NCBI GenBank assembly: GCA_046484535.1
Contig: JAWOIT010000139.1
Location: 1-36,838, forward strand
Reading direction: 5' to 3'
DNA: 36,838 nucleotides
DNA from: JAPHTQ01 sp046484535
GTDB taxonomy: Bacteria; Pseudomonadota; Gammaproteobacteria; Thiohalomonadales; Thiohalomonadaceae
Position numbers and translations under genes: made by a program
The notes under the pieces: model-generated
What the model was told of the DNA's origin: nothing
The model's input: only the letters and a program-made list of their open reading frames with translations
The model's database searches: none
Shown: piece by piece, positions 8,378 to 16,736 of the stretch
Layout of the letters: the number at the start of each line of letters is the position of its first letter
Position numbering within the stretch: position 1 is the stretch's first letter

Positions 8378-8704
8378 TTAGTCGAAGGGTTGATCTTTAA
8401 GGCCGCCTTCTGTTCTGCGGTGGTCTGTGACCTTTTCCTTATGTTTGCGTACCTGACTATCAAGTTTATCGATCAGCGCATCAATGGCGGCATACATGTT
8501 CTCATCCTCGCAGTCCGCGAAGACGGTATTGCCCTTCATGTTAATCGTAGCCTCCGCTTTCTGACGCAGCTTTTCGACACTGAGAATGACATGGACATTG
8601 GTCACGTGATCGAAGTGGCGCTCCAGGCGTTCGAGCTTATTGGTGACATATTCGCGCAATGCATCGGTGATATCAACATGGTGGCCGGTCAGATTTAATT
8701 GCAT
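8378..8704 (-). CDS. hpf: Ribosome hibernation promoting factor (short form)
   Basis: This 108-residue protein of the S30AE/HPF family binds the 30S decoding site and promotes inactive 100S ribosomes in stationary phase. It begins MQLNLTGHHVDITDALREYV and has the family beta-alpha pattern, with HVILSVEKLRQKAEATI and DMYAAIDALIDKLDSQ-like helices before a basic tail. It lacks the extra C-terminal domain of long HPF. I chose the ATG at 8704 because GGAG precedes it and the N-terminus then aligns with the family. It lies 28 bases downstream of rpoN, the usual arrangement. Confidence 0.95.
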   Translation of the reverse strand: MQLNLTGHHVDITDALREYVTNKLERLERHFDHVTNVHVILSVEKLRQKAEATINMKGNTVFADCEDENMYAAIDALIDKLDSQVRKHKEKVTDHRRTEGGLKDQPFD

Positions 8705-8732
8705 GGTTTGCTCCTTTATTGTGTCTGCCTGT

Positions 8733-10235
8733 TCAAGCCAGGCGTTTTCTTTCGTGCGAGGGTGGGATCGCCATGGCCTCGCGGTATTTGGCGACTGTGC
8801 GGCGAGCGACATTAATACCCTTTTCAGAGAGGGTATTGGCAATCTTGCTGTCACTCAAGGGTTTTGCCGGTGACTCCTCAGCGATCAGGCTTTTGATCAT
8901 GGCTCGAATGGCTGTGGATGAGCACTCCCCACCGGAGGCGGTGCCCACGTGGCTGGAGAAAAAATACTTCAATTCAAAAACGCCTCGGGGGGTGTGCATG
9001 TATTTGCGTGTGGTGGTGCGTGAGATGGTCGACTCATGCATTCCCAACTCGTCGGCAATGTCATGCAGCACCATGGGCTTCATCGCCACTTCCCCTTTTT
9101 CGAGAAACTCCCGCTGATGCTCGATGATTGTAGTGGCGACACGCAAAAGCGTTTCATTTCTGCTTTGCAGGCTTTTTATGAACCAGCGCGCTTCCTGCAT
9201 GTGACTTTTCAGCGTGGCCGAATCGGTGCTGTTCATCTGCTTGATAAGACCGGCATAGTGACGGTTGATGCGCAGGCGTGGCGCTGCATCAGGATTGAGT
9301 TCGACCTGCCAGCTGTCTTTGACCTTGCGGACGTACACATCGGGCACGATATATTCGGATGGTGTATTGCTGATTTGTCCGCCCGGTCTCGGATTCAGAC
9401 TCTGGATCAGGTGGATAATTTGCGTGAGTTCCTCTTCACTGGTTTTCATTACCCTCTTAAGCTGAGTGTAGTCATGCCGCGCAAGCAGTTCAAAGTGTTT
9501 CTCCAGTAGAGTTTGTGCCTGGGGCAGCCACTCGGTCTCCTGCGGCAGCATACTTAGCTGCAACATGAGGCTTTCCTGCAGATCACGGGCGGCGACGCCG
9601 GGAGGGTCGAAATGTTGGACCACATGCAGTATCGCTTCGATCTCATCCAGCTCCAATTCCGGTACTTGGCGCTCCAGGCCGGAAAACAGTTCTTCGAGGC
9701 TGCTGCTGAGGAAACCGTCGTCATTGACCGAGTCGATGATGGCCTCACCGATGACAATGTCGTTTGTCGAGAGTTGGGTCATGCGCAACTGCCAAAGCAG
9801 GTGTTCACGCAGGCTTTCACCGCTGCCGGCGCCATATTCAAGGTCGCGGTCGTCGCTTTCTGCAGGGCCGGCGCCGACGGCAGGGGCGCTTTCGTAGATA
9901 TCTTCCCAGACAGTGTCGACCGGCAGCTCATCGGGAATGGCTTCGTTTTGCAGGGACTGCTCTGCCTCGGTATAGTCCTCGGCGGTCGTCGATGAGGCGT
10001 CGTCATCACCCTCTTCGGCTAGCCGTTGTTCTTCTCCGGAAAGGCTTTCGTCACTTTCGCTTCCCTGCATCTCATCGGTTTCTTCGGCCACCTCAAGCAT
10101 TAGATTCGAGTCCAGCGCCTGCTGGACTTCCATCTTCAGTTCCAGCGTCGACAATTGCAACATGCGGATCGCCTGCTGCAATTGCGGCGTCATCGTTAAC
10201 TGTTGCCCGATGCGTAACTGTAGGGATTGCTTCAT
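8733..10235 (-). CDS. rpoN: RNA polymerase sigma-54 factor
   Basis: This 500-residue sigma-54 directs polymerase to -24/-12 promoters that need an ATP-driven activator. Region I is Gln/Leu rich (LRIGQQLTMTPQLQQAIRMLQLSTLEL). It is followed by a long acidic linker (about 50-120), a core-binding region, and the C-terminal DNA-binding domain with the RpoN box ARRTVAKYREAMAIPPS near the end. The length is typical. It sits between lptB and hpf as in Pseudomonas and E. coli. A 98-base gap upstream may hold its own promoter, but I could not identify convincing boxes. Confidence 0.97.
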   Translation of the reverse strand: MKQSLQLRIGQQLTMTPQLQQAIRMLQLSTLELKMEVQQALDSNLMLEVAEETDEMQGSESDESLSGEEQRLAEEGDDDASSTTAEDYTEAEQSLQNEAIPDELPVDTVWEDIYESAPAVGAGPAESDDRDLEYGAGSGESLREHLLWQLRMTQLSTNDIVIGEAIIDSVNDDGFLSSSLEELFSGLERQVPELELDEIEAILHVVQHFDPPGVAARDLQESLMLQLSMLPQETEWLPQAQTLLEKHFELLARHDYTQLKRVMKTSEEELTQIIHLIQSLNPRPGGQISNTPSEYIVPDVYVRKVKDSWQVELNPDAAPRLRINRHYAGLIKQMNSTDSATLKSHMQEARWFIKSLQSRNETLLRVATTIIEHQREFLEKGEVAMKPMVLHDIADELGMHESTISRTTTRKYMHTPRGVFELKYFFSSHVGTASGGECSSTAIRAMIKSLIAEESPAKPLSDSKIANTLSEKGINVARRTVAKYREAMAIPPSHERKRLA

Positions 10236-10333
10236 AGGTTCAGATGGCGGTACCGCTTGCCGGGATGGCTTAATGCGATTTTAACGCATTTGTCCTGATA
10301 ATGGCACAGATTTTGAATAGTTGAGTGCCCGGG

Positions 10334-11062
10334 TCAGAGGTGGAAGTGCTGTCCCAGATAGACATCCCGGACTTTTTGATCGTTAAGCAGCACATTCGGT
10401 TCGCCCGAGGCGATCACCTCGCCCTCGCCGATGATATATCCACGCTCGCAGATGCCGAGGGTCTCGCGGACATTGTGATCGGTAATGAGTACGCCTATGT
10501 CGCGATCCTTGAGATGCTGGATGATACCCTGGATATCCACTACCGAGATGGGGTCGACACCGGCGAACGGTTCATCCAGCAGAATAAAGCGCGGTTCGGT
10601 GGCCAGGGCTCTGGCGATTTCAACCCGGCGGCGCTCGCCTCCCGAGAGGCTCATACCCAGGCTGTTGCGAATGTGGGTGATATGAAACTCCTCCAGCAGC
10701 GACTCCAGAATTTCGCGCCGCTGATTTTCGTTTAGCTCTTTACGAACCTCCAGAATTGCCATGATATTTTCCGCCGTGGTGAGTTTGCGGAAAACAGAGG
10801 CCTCCTGGGGCAGATAGCCTATGCCCCGACGCGCCCGTTCATGCATCGGTTGTCGTGTAAGGTCGTGCGAATCGAGCAGAATGCGCCCTTGGTCACAGGG
10901 GAGCAGGCCGACGATCATATAGAAACATGTGGTTTTACCGGCGCCGTTGGGGCCCAGCAACCCGACGACCTCGCCACCGCGCACCTCCATGGATACATCC
11001 TTGACCACGCTGCGTTTTTTGTAGCTTTTCGCCAGGTTTTCAGCGCGTAGGCGATCACTCAT
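10334..11062 (-). CDS. lptB: LPS export ABC transporter ATP-binding protein LptB
   Basis: This 242-residue ATPase powers extraction of lipopolysaccharide from the inner membrane together with LptFG, which are outside this window. Walker A is GPNGAGKTT near residue 38, the ABC signature is SLSGGERRRVE, and Walker B is RFILLDEPFAGVD, followed by an H-loop in ITDHNVRE. The length and the C-terminal end QHFHL are typical. The start overlaps lptA by 8 bases, so it is translationally coupled to the lptC-lptA pair. Confidence 0.97.
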   Translation of the reverse strand: MSDRLRAENLAKSYKKRSVVKDVSMEVRGGEVVGLLGPNGAGKTTCFYMIVGLLPCDQGRILLDSHDLTRQPMHERARRGIGYLPQEASVFRKLTTAENIMAILEVRKELNENQRREILESLLEEFHITHIRNSLGMSLSGGERRRVEIARALATEPRFILLDEPFAGVDPISVVDIQGIIQHLKDRDIGVLITDHNVRETLGICERGYIIGEGEVIASGEPNVLLNDQKVRDVYLGQHFHL

Positions 11063-11564
11063 CGGTGTCGTCCTCTTTGGGTTGCAGGATTACCCTGACA
11101 CGCCCCTTGTCATCCTTTTCTGTGTCGCCAAAGGCTTTAACCACGTTATTATCCGTATCGTAAATAAGATGGTTGCCGCTGAACTCGTCTCGCCCACGCC
11201 ACAGGCGGGCGTCGCCTTTGAGTTCCATCACACCATCGCTGAGTCGGTACTCCATGTGCGATGCCTCGGCGCGGGTCGTCATGCCGGTTTCGGTGTCTTC
11301 ATGCTCCAGGTGTACCGGGGAACCCTCCGCATACGCTTTCTGAACTTGTCCTTCCGTGCTGTGCAACTCCAGCCGCTGCGCCTGCAGTAAGAGGGTATCC
11401 TGCTGCAGGCGAACATTACCTTGGTAAATGCTAACACCGGTTTGTTGGTTGATTTCAAGTCGATCCGCTTCAACGGTGATGGGGGCATCACCTTGCTTCG
11501 CCGCGCCTACCGTGAGCGGCAGATTTAGCAAGAGCATTAATAGCAATGTTCTATTCAATCGCAT
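11055..11564 (-). CDS. lptA: LPS periplasmic bridge protein LptA
   Basis: This 169-residue protein has a clear signal peptide (MRLNRTLLLMLLLNLPLTVGAA) and an OstA-like beta-jellyroll body: PITVEADRLEINQQTG, then YQGNVRLQQDTLLLQAQRLEL and MEYRLSDGVMELKGDARLWRG. LptA multimers form the periplasmic bridge that carries LPS from LptC to LptD. The C-terminus is acidic (PKEDDTDE). It overlaps lptC by 14 bases at its start and lptB by 8 bases at its end, in the conserved lptC-A-B order. Confidence 0.94.
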   Translation of the reverse strand: MRLNRTLLLMLLLNLPLTVGAAKQGDAPITVEADRLEINQQTGVSIYQGNVRLQQDTLLLQAQRLELHSTEGQVQKAYAEGSPVHLEHEDTETGMTTRAEASHMEYRLSDGVMELKGDARLWRGRDEFSGNHLIYDTDNNVVKAFGDTEKDDKGRVRVILQPKEDDTDE

Positions 11565-12105
11565 AGCGTCCTCGGACGTTCGACAGGAGCACCAGTCGTT
11601 CTTGTTCGCCGTAGGCTTGCATTCCCGTTCCTTGCAGGTGGGTGGATGGCCCTCTAAGCACTACCGGCTCATCGGTTTCTACATAGTTGCGTTCAATATC
11701 GATGCTTAACCTTTCCGTAAGCACATTAAGTCCCTTCTCCGTGAGCCGGCTGAGTCTGACATCACCGCGCAATAACAGTTGCTTTCTATCGCCCTCCAGC
11801 GTCCCATATTCTGCAGTCGCCTCCCAGTCACCGCGGTCGGGGTTGAGGATGTTTAGCTTGGGCCGTGTTAGTTCAGTGGTGTCATTCTCAGGGTAGTGAA
11901 CAAGCGAATCGGCGGTCAGCCGGTGGCTGGGTGTACCATCCTCACCGGTGACGGTGGAGTCCAGACCGTGGATAAAGTAATCCGGTAGTTGCCGAATGGC
12001 GGCCGAGGTTTGGGGCGATGGGGTGTCACTTTTATGCGACAGCCAGCCGGTCAGGGCGACCAGTAGCGCAACAGTAATAAATAGCAGCACCATACGCCGG
12101 TTCAT
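11551..12105 (-). CDS. lptC: LPS export inner-membrane anchor LptC
   Basis: This 184-residue protein has one N-terminal membrane anchor (MVLLFITVALLVALTGWLS) and a periplasmic LptC domain: DYFIHGLDSTVTGEDGTP, then ESL-like strands and LLRGDVRLSRL near the middle. It receives LPS from LptB2FG and passes it to LptA. The length is typical. Its ATG overlaps the kdsC stop by 4 bases. Confidence 0.94.
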   Translation of the reverse strand: MNRRMVLLFITVALLVALTGWLSHKSDTPSPQTSAAIRQLPDYFIHGLDSTVTGEDGTPSHRLTADSLVHYPENDTTELTRPKLNILNPDRGDWEATAEYGTLEGDRKQLLLRGDVRLSRLTEKGLNVLTERLSIDIERNYVETDEPVVLRGPSTHLQGTGMQAYGEQERLVLLSNVRGRYAIE

Positions 12106-12626
12106 TGCAGGTATTGGTTCAGCTGATGCTCCAGGTTGCCCTGGGCCTGCATAATCAATTCACAGACATCGCGTGCTGCCGCCCGACCACCATTGTTGGG
12201 TGTGATCCAGTGACAGTGCTGTTTGACCAGGTTATGGGCATTTTGCACCCCTATGGCAAGGCCGACACGCACCAGGACGGGCAGATCGACCACATCGTCA
12301 CCCACATAGGCCACCTGAGAGTAGGGGAGTTCCAGCTTGTTTAACAGCTCCTCGAAGGCGGGCAGCTTGTCAAGCCGGCCCTGATAGACGTGTTTGATGC
12401 CCAGACTGTCCATGCGATGTTTCACCACCCGGGAGGTTCGGCCGGTGATGATGCCGATATCCACGCCGCTGGCCTGGAGCATCTTCATGCCGTGGCCGTC
12501 GCGGGAGTTGAAGGCTTTGTACTCCTGCCCGTCGTCACCAAGAAACAGGCTGCCGTCTGTCAGCACGCCGTCTACGTCGAAAATCACCAGCCGGATATCG
12601 GCCGCTTTTTGCATGATGTCCTGCAT
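12102..12626 (-). CDS. kdsC: 3-deoxy-D-manno-octulosonate 8-phosphate phosphatase KdsC
   Basis: This 174-residue HAD-family phosphatase makes free Kdo, a component of the LPS inner core. HAD motif I is FDVDGVLTDG near residue 17, motif II is ITGRTS, and motif III/IV is YVGDDVVDLPVL, with the lid-forming SRDGHGMKML typical of KdsC. I prefer the ATG at 12626; a TTG 33 bases upstream would add 11 residues (MTERPTRDGAI) with no clear benefit. It lies 53 bases downstream of kdsD, the preceding isomerase in the same pathway. Confidence 0.95.
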   Translation of the reverse strand: MQDIMQKAADIRLVIFDVDGVLTDGSLFLGDDGQEYKAFNSRDGHGMKMLQASGVDIGIITGRTSRVVKHRMDSLGIKHVYQGRLDKLPAFEELLNKLELPYSQVAYVGDDVVDLPVLVRVGLAIGVQNAHNLVKQHCHWITPNNGGRAAARDVCELIMQAQGNLEHQLNQYLQ

Positions 12627-12679
12627 GATCGCACCGTCTCTCGTGGGTCGTTCAGTCAATAGTAAAGCAAGGCAGGGGC

Positions 12680-13666
12680 TCAGACCACGCCGGCACGCAA
12701 CAGGTCGTGCATATTCAACGCTCCGATTATGCGATTATCCGCATCCACTACCGGCAGGGCGTTGATGCGTTTCTCATCCATGATGCGCAGTGCCTCGGCG
12801 GCGAGCTGTTGGGCCTCGACGGTGATGCAGTCGCGGTGCATGACCTCGGCCACCTTGATGGTGTGTATGGCGATTTCGCCGTGATCGAGCAGGCGGCGCA
12901 GGTCGCCGTCGGTAAATATCCCCACCAGATGGTTCCCGGGCTCAACCACGGTAGTCATGCCCAGCCCCTTGCGGCTCATCTCCAGCAGCGCCTCGCTCAG
13001 GCTTGCCGAAGCATTCACCTTGGGCACCGCATCGCCGCTGTGCATCAGATCCTCGATCCGCAGCAGAAGGCGCCGTCCCAGACTGCCGGCCGGATGGGAG
13101 CGGGCGAAGTCCTCTTCGGTAAAACCGCGCGACTCCAGCAGGGCCACCGCCAGGGCATCGCCCATCGCCAATGCGGCGGTGGTGCTGGCGGTTGGCGCCA
13201 AGCCGAGGGGACAGGCCTCCTTTTCCACACTGACATCGAGGTTGGCGCTTGCCGCCCGTGCCAGGCGGGAGTCGGGGTTGCCGGTGAGGGTAATAAGGGG
13301 GACGTTCAGGCGCTTGATGAGCGGCAGGATGGTCAGCAGCTCTTCGGTTTCGCCGGAGTTGGAAAGGGCGAGTACCACATCTTTCGGGGTGATCATGCCC
13401 AGGTCCCCGTGACTGGCCTCGCCGGGATGGACGAAAAAGGCGGGGGTGCCTGTGCTGGCGAGGGTGGCGGCGATCTTGTCGCCGATGTGGCCGGATTTGC
13501 CCATGCCGGTGACCACGATGCGCCCTTCACAGTGGAGCATGTGTTCACAGGCGGTGATGAAGGCCGCGTCGATATGCGGCTTAAGCGCCAGGATCGCCTC
13601 GGCCTCGGTATCAAGAACGGCCTGCGCCAGCTGTTGAACCCGCGCCCTGTCGATACTTCGTCTCAT
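12680..13666 (-). CDS. kdsD: Arabinose-5-phosphate isomerase KdsD
   Basis: This 328-residue enzyme interconverts ribulose-5-phosphate and arabinose-5-phosphate, the first step toward Kdo. The SIS domain (about 40-180) contains VVTGMGKSGHIGDKIAATLAST and HPGEASHGDLGM, with the sugar-phosphate loop ALSNSGETEELL. Two CBS domains follow: SEALLEMSRKGLGMTTVV (about 220) and EALRIMDEKRINALPVVD (about 290). The length matches E. coli KdsD. Only 8 bases separate its start from the upstream CxxC metal-domain gene. Confidence 0.96.
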   Translation of the reverse strand: MRRSIDRARVQQLAQAVLDTEAEAILALKPHIDAAFITACEHMLHCEGRIVVTGMGKSGHIGDKIAATLASTGTPAFFVHPGEASHGDLGMITPKDVVLALSNSGETEELLTILPLIKRLNVPLITLTGNPDSRLARAASANLDVSVEKEACPLGLAPTASTTAALAMGDALAVALLESRGFTEEDFARSHPAGSLGRRLLLRIEDLMHSGDAVPKVNASASLSEALLEMSRKGLGMTTVVEPGNHLVGIFTDGDLRRLLDHGEIAIHTIKVAEVMHRDCITVEAQQLAAEALRIMDEKRINALPVVDADNRIIGALNMHDLLRAGVV

Positions 13667-13674
13667 TTCGCTGT

Positions 13675-13875
13675 TTACGCCTCCGGGTAACCGAGTTGCT
13701 GCAGCTTGTCGCTAAGCTCGGCCCGTGAAAGGTTATCCCCGCTCACTGTCACCTGACCGCTGTCGATAATGACCTCGACGCTTTCTACACCGGAAAGTTC
13801 CTTCAGGCCATTTTCAATGGCACTGACGCAGCCGCCGCACTTAACGTTCTGTACCTTAAATTGTTCGCTCGACAT
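13675..13875 (-). CDS. Heavy-metal-associated (HMA) domain protein, CopZ-like
   Basis: This 66-residue protein is a single HMA domain. The metal-binding CxxC is C13-G-G-C16 in NVKCGGCVSAIENGL, and the rest fits the ferredoxin-like fold (GVESVEVIIDSGQVTV, LSDKLQQLGYPEA). Such proteins carry Cu(I) or related soft metals in the cytoplasm. No copper ATPase is nearby, so the partner is unknown. It sits between yrbG and kdsD, 12 and 8 bases away, so it is probably in the same operon although its job appears unrelated. A ribosome site, GAGGAGGC, precedes the ATG. Confidence 0.88.
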   Translation of the reverse strand: MSSEQFKVQNVKCGGCVSAIENGLKELSGVESVEVIIDSGQVTVSGDNLSRAELSDKLQQLGYPEA

Positions 13876-13887
13876 AACGTGCCTCCT

Positions 13888-14862
13888 CTAGCCGTTCAGT
13901 GAATGGTACAACAGACCGAGATAGCCGAGGTAGCCCGCCAGCAGCAGGGCCCCTTCACTACGCGTAACATGTCCCGGTTTTCTAAAGCCGTAACTCATCA
14001 TGAAAAGGGCGAGGGTAAGGCCGATCATCACCGGAAAGTCGCGGCTCATCAGCTCGGCGGGCGGCGTAGAAGGGTGAATCAGCCCCGGCATCCCGAGCAC
14101 CGCCAGCAGGTTGAACATATTCGACCCCAGCACATTGCCGACGGCGATGTCGTGTTCCCCTTTCAGGGCGCTCATGACCGAGGCGGCCAGTTCCGGCAGG
14201 CTGGTGCCGATGGCGACGATGGTCAGACCGATGATCAGGTCGCTGACCCCGAACCACTGGGCCACATTGACCGAACCCCACACCAGCAGGCGGGAGCTGC
14301 CGAGCAGGATCACCATTCCCAGCACCAGCCAAAAGATAGAGAGTTTCATGGGCATATGGGCGGGAATCTCGTCGGTGTATTCGTTCACCATCGGATCACT
14401 ATTGCGCCGCTCTCGCAGCCCAAGAGAGACCATCCAGTAGATGAGGCTTGCCATGCCGATTAAGAGGAGGATGCCGTCGATGCGGTTCATCTCGCCGTCG
14501 AGCAGCAGCGCCAGGGCGATGAGCATGACGGCGAACAGCAGTGGGAACTCACGCTTGAGGGTCTCGGAGCGCACACTCAGTGGTGTCACCAGCGCCGTTA
14601 TCCCCAGCACCAGACCGACATTAGTGATGTTCGAGCCCAGGGCGTTGCCGATCCCCATGTCCGGATTACCGGCCCAGGCGGCCATGGCCGAAACAAGGAT
14701 CTCCGGGGCGGAAGTGCCGAATCCGACGATGGTCAGGCCGATAATGAGCGGGCTTATCCCAAGGTTGCGGGCGGTGGCGGAGGCGCCGATAACGAAGCGA
14801 TCCGCACCCCAGACAAGTAGGGCGAAGCCGGCGACAATGGCGATAAATGAGGTCCAGAGCAT
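13888..14862 (-). CDS. yrbG: Calcium/sodium antiporter, YrbG family
   Basis: This 324-residue inner-membrane cation exchanger of the CaCA superfamily has about ten hydrophobic helices. The two inverted alpha-repeats are visible: GFGTSAPEILVSAMAA near residue 47 and AIGTSLPELAASVMSA near 216. Each is followed by a GNALGSN/GNVLGSN loop. The acidic residues of the GTSxPE motifs coordinate the ion. The gene stands at the head of the kdsD-kdsC-lptCAB cluster as in E. coli. There yrbG is directly divergent from mlaF, whereas here three extra genes lie between. Confidence 0.94.
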   Translation of the reverse strand: MLWTSFIAIVAGFALLVWGADRFVIGASATARNLGISPLIIGLTIVGFGTSAPEILVSAMAAWAGNPDMGIGNALGSNITNVGLVLGITALVTPLSVRSETLKREFPLLFAVMLIALALLLDGEMNRIDGILLLIGMASLIYWMVSLGLRERRNSDPMVNEYTDEIPAHMPMKLSIFWLVLGMVILLGSSRLLVWGSVNVAQWFGVSDLIIGLTIVAIGTSLPELAASVMSALKGEHDIAVGNVLGSNMFNLLAVLGMPGLIHPSTPPAELMSRDFPVMIGLTLALFMMSYGFRKPGHVTRSEGALLLAGYLGYLGLLYHSLNG

Positions 14863-14935
14863 GATTTGGGGTACAAGGTTATGGGTGGCAGGGAGGTGGC
14901 ATTAAATAGCCTGAGGTTCGGGTTTTCAAGCCGGT

Positions 14936-15739
14936 TCAGGGCAAGTCAGGCGCCGGCTCCCCGTCACCGTCGCCCGAAGGCGCTTGCACAGGGGCGGGTT
15001 CATCCAGCGGATCGAACTCTTCGGCGAAGGGGTCGAACTCATCCTCTACCGGTGGGTTGCCGTCGTAAACCTGATACTCCCGCCGCTGCAGGTAGGCGTC
15101 CCGCATGAAACTGTACGGGTCGTGAGTGGCCGAGTCGAGAAGGTTGCTCGCCCGCAGGTACTCGGCCCGGGTATCAACCGCATTGAGGCCGATAAGACCC
15201 CAACGCGTGTTTCTGTCATCGACATCATCCAGGACGCTGACCTGCCAGTCGACGACAAGGCCGAAGCTGTCGCGTACGGTGGACGACTGCAGGAAGGGAA
15301 GTATCAGGTAAGGGCCGCTGCCCACGCCCCAGTAGCCGAGGGTCTGGCCGAAGTCCTCTTTGTGTTTGGGCATGTCCATGTGGCTGGCCACATCGAAGAT
15401 ACCCAGTAGCCCTACGGTACTGTTCCAACTAATTCGCCCAAAATCGGAAAGCCCCTGTTTGAACTTCAGTTGCAGCAGGTCGTTAATCAGGACGGTGACA
15501 TCACCGAGGTTACTGAAAAAATTGCTGATGCCGGTGTTGACCGGCTTGGGTACCACCTTCTGGTACCCTTCGGCGAGGGGTTTGAACAGGGCGCGGTCGA
15601 AGTCATCATTGAAGGCGTACATCGCCCGGTTATAGCTTTCGAAGGGATCGCGCGGGTCCCTGGGGCCTTCCACGGTGGCACAACCGCTGCCAAGGATGAC
15701 CAAAAGTAAAACCAGGATAAGTCGCCGGGGTTGGGGCAC
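14936..15739 (-). CDS. mlaA: Outer-membrane phospholipid-transport lipoprotein MlaA (VacJ)
   Basis: This protein of about 267 residues begins with a lipoprotein signal (LVLLLVILGSGCATVEG; lipobox LGSGC) and has the MlaA core: DPFESYNRAMYAFNDDFDRAL, PVNTGISNFFSNLGDV, FGQTLGYWGVGSGPYLILPF. MlaA removes misplaced phospholipids from the outer leaflet and hands them to MlaC. The C-terminal ~35 residues are acidic and Pro-rich. I chose the GTG at 15739 because AAGGGA lies about 8 bases upstream and the signal peptide then starts properly; a longer in-frame extension would bury the signal. In E. coli mlaA is far from mlaFEDCB; here it lies 1 kb away on the opposite strand. Confidence 0.93.
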   Translation of the reverse strand: MPQPRRLILVLLLVILGSGCATVEGPRDPRDPFESYNRAMYAFNDDFDRALFKPLAEGYQKVVPKPVNTGISNFFSNLGDVTVLINDLLQLKFKQGLSDFGRISWNSTVGLLGIFDVASHMDMPKHKEDFGQTLGYWGVGSGPYLILPFLQSSTVRDSFGLVVDWQVSVLDDVDDRNTRWGLIGLNAVDTRAEYLRASNLLDSATHDPYSFMRDAYLQRREYQVYDGNPPVEDEFDPFAEEFDPLDEPAPVQAPSGDGDGEPAPDLP

Positions 15740-15810
15740 AACGCGATCCCTTAATAGTTGTCGAATGGGCGCGATTATGCGCAGCCGAGCCGGTGGGATC
15801 AAGTGCGCCG

Positions 15811-15996
15811 CTACTTCTTCTCCACCTTGGTGGCGCCGCATCGAGCACAGCGGTAGCGGGTGATCAGCTTGCCGGTTTTGACATCAAACGGGTTCCCTTT
15901 GACGATCTCCCACTTATGAAAACCGCTTTTGCATAAGGTCTTCCCTTTGTGTTTCTCCTGAGGGCTTCGGGGTTTGAAGGGGATGATCTCGGCCAT
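15811..15996 (-). CDS. Small zinc-ribbon-like protein of unknown function
   Basis: This 61-residue basic protein has C22 and H27 (TLCKSGFHKW) and a C50-A-R-C53 pair near the end, a plausible four-ligand zinc site. There is no signal peptide or membrane segment. I do not recognise a function; the KSGFHKWE segment is reminiscent of short DUF1660-type proteins. It lies upstream of mlaA on the same strand with a 71-base gap, so the two may share a promoter. Its start is divergent from the gene at 16092. Confidence 0.75.
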   Translation of the reverse strand: MAEIIPFKPRSPQEKHKGKTLCKSGFHKWEIVKGNPFDVKTGKLITRYRCARCGATKVEKK

Positions 15997-16044
15997 GGGT
16001 GTCTCGTTTTGTGGATCGGTCGGGCTGGAATTTCTCTGACAAGC

Positions 16045-16073
16045 CTTATACTAGCGTGACTCGGCCTGTTTAA
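16045..16073 (-). promoter_or_regulatory. Candidate sigma-70 promoter for the zinc-ribbon/mlaA genes
   Basis: On the minus strand TTAAAC (16073-16068) and TATAAG (16050-16045) are 17 bases apart, in the 95-base divergent gap. On the plus strand the overlapping TATACT (16047-16052) could serve the gene at 16092, with only a weak -35. The boxes are imperfect, so this is a suggestion. Confidence 0.35.
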
Positions 16074-16091
16074 ACATATCTGGAGTGAGCA

Positions 16092-16649
16092 ATGCATGTG
16101 GAAGTAGCCGCCTGGGGCTGGCTGGGTGAGCGGTGGGCGGCGTCCTACCCCGCGGATCTGCCCGAAGAGTGGCGTCTGGACTATTATGCCAATGAATACG
16201 AGGCGGTCGTGGTGCCATCCAGTGACTGGCAGGCACAAGACCGTGAAACGCTTCAGCTGTGGCTGGAGGAGGCCCCTGAGGGATTTCATTTTTACTGGGA
16301 GTTGGAGGGGGGAGCCCCGGCACCGCTGCTAGGCCTTTATAATGCACTGAAGGATGAGACCGCCCCTGGCGGCTGGCTGCTTTCACAGGGCGGTTTGGCG
16401 AAAGGTGCCGGGGATGAGCTGTCTGAACTGGCGCCGGTTGCCCTTTGCGAGCCGAAAGGAGAATTCGTCGGTAATGGTTTGATAGTGCTGGCGGCAGAGA
16501 AAGAGCCGAACCTTCGTCAATTACGCGAGCGGCTCGATACACTCGCCGCGCAGGGGACGGAAACCGTGGTGCTGACGGTTCACCCCTCTGTCGATGCGTC
16601 TGAGCTCCTGCATCGCCTCCATACCCTGTGCCGGCTTTATCGCAGTTGA
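16092..16649 (+). CDS. Protein of unknown function; N-terminus weakly DUF72-like
   Basis: This 185-residue cytoplasmic protein lies upstream of mlaF, and I do not recognise its function. The N-terminal segment (WGWLGERW, YPADLPEEWRLDYYANEYEAV) resembles the opening of DUF72/YecE proteins, where a YP...LP...L.YYA..F..VE pattern occurs. The protein is shorter than that family (~240-280) and the rest does not clearly follow it, so this is at most a distant or truncated relative. Trp, Leu and acidic residues are abundant. A GGAG lies about 6 bases before the ATG. An 87-base gap separates it from mlaF. Confidence 0.75.
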   Translation: MHVEVAAWGWLGERWAASYPADLPEEWRLDYYANEYEAVVVPSSDWQAQDRETLQLWLEEAPEGFHFYWELEGGAPAPLLGLYNALKDETAPGGWLLSQGGLAKGAGDELSELAPVALCEPKGEFVGNGLIVLAAEKEPNLRQLRERLDTLAAQGTETVVLTVHPSVDASELLHRLHTLCRLYRS

Positions 16650-16736
16650 TCTGCCGGGCCGTTTCGAAGACACTTGCGGGAATAATGAATAACGGGTTGC
16701 AAGGCCCATTGACCAACGGCAGTTTAAGGACAGTTG

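Noticed and set aside
10272..10290. AATGCG/CGCATT hairpin before rpoN
   Set aside because: Only six base pairs with no T-tract in the minus direction, so neither terminator nor operator can be supported.
10302..10317. TGGCAC-N5-TTGAA, close to a sigma-54 -24/-12 promoter, just upstream of rpoN
   Set aside because: It points right, antisense into lptB, with no gene on the plus strand to serve, and one base of the -12 box is off.
12707..13690. Plus-strand open frame of 327 codons
   Set aside because: It is antisense to kdsD, rich in Gly/His/Gln without domain character, and kdsD is unmistakable.
14111..14905. Plus-strand open frames of 109 and 154 codons
   Set aside because: They are antisense to yrbG, and Ser/Arg/Pro-rich as expected for shadow frames.
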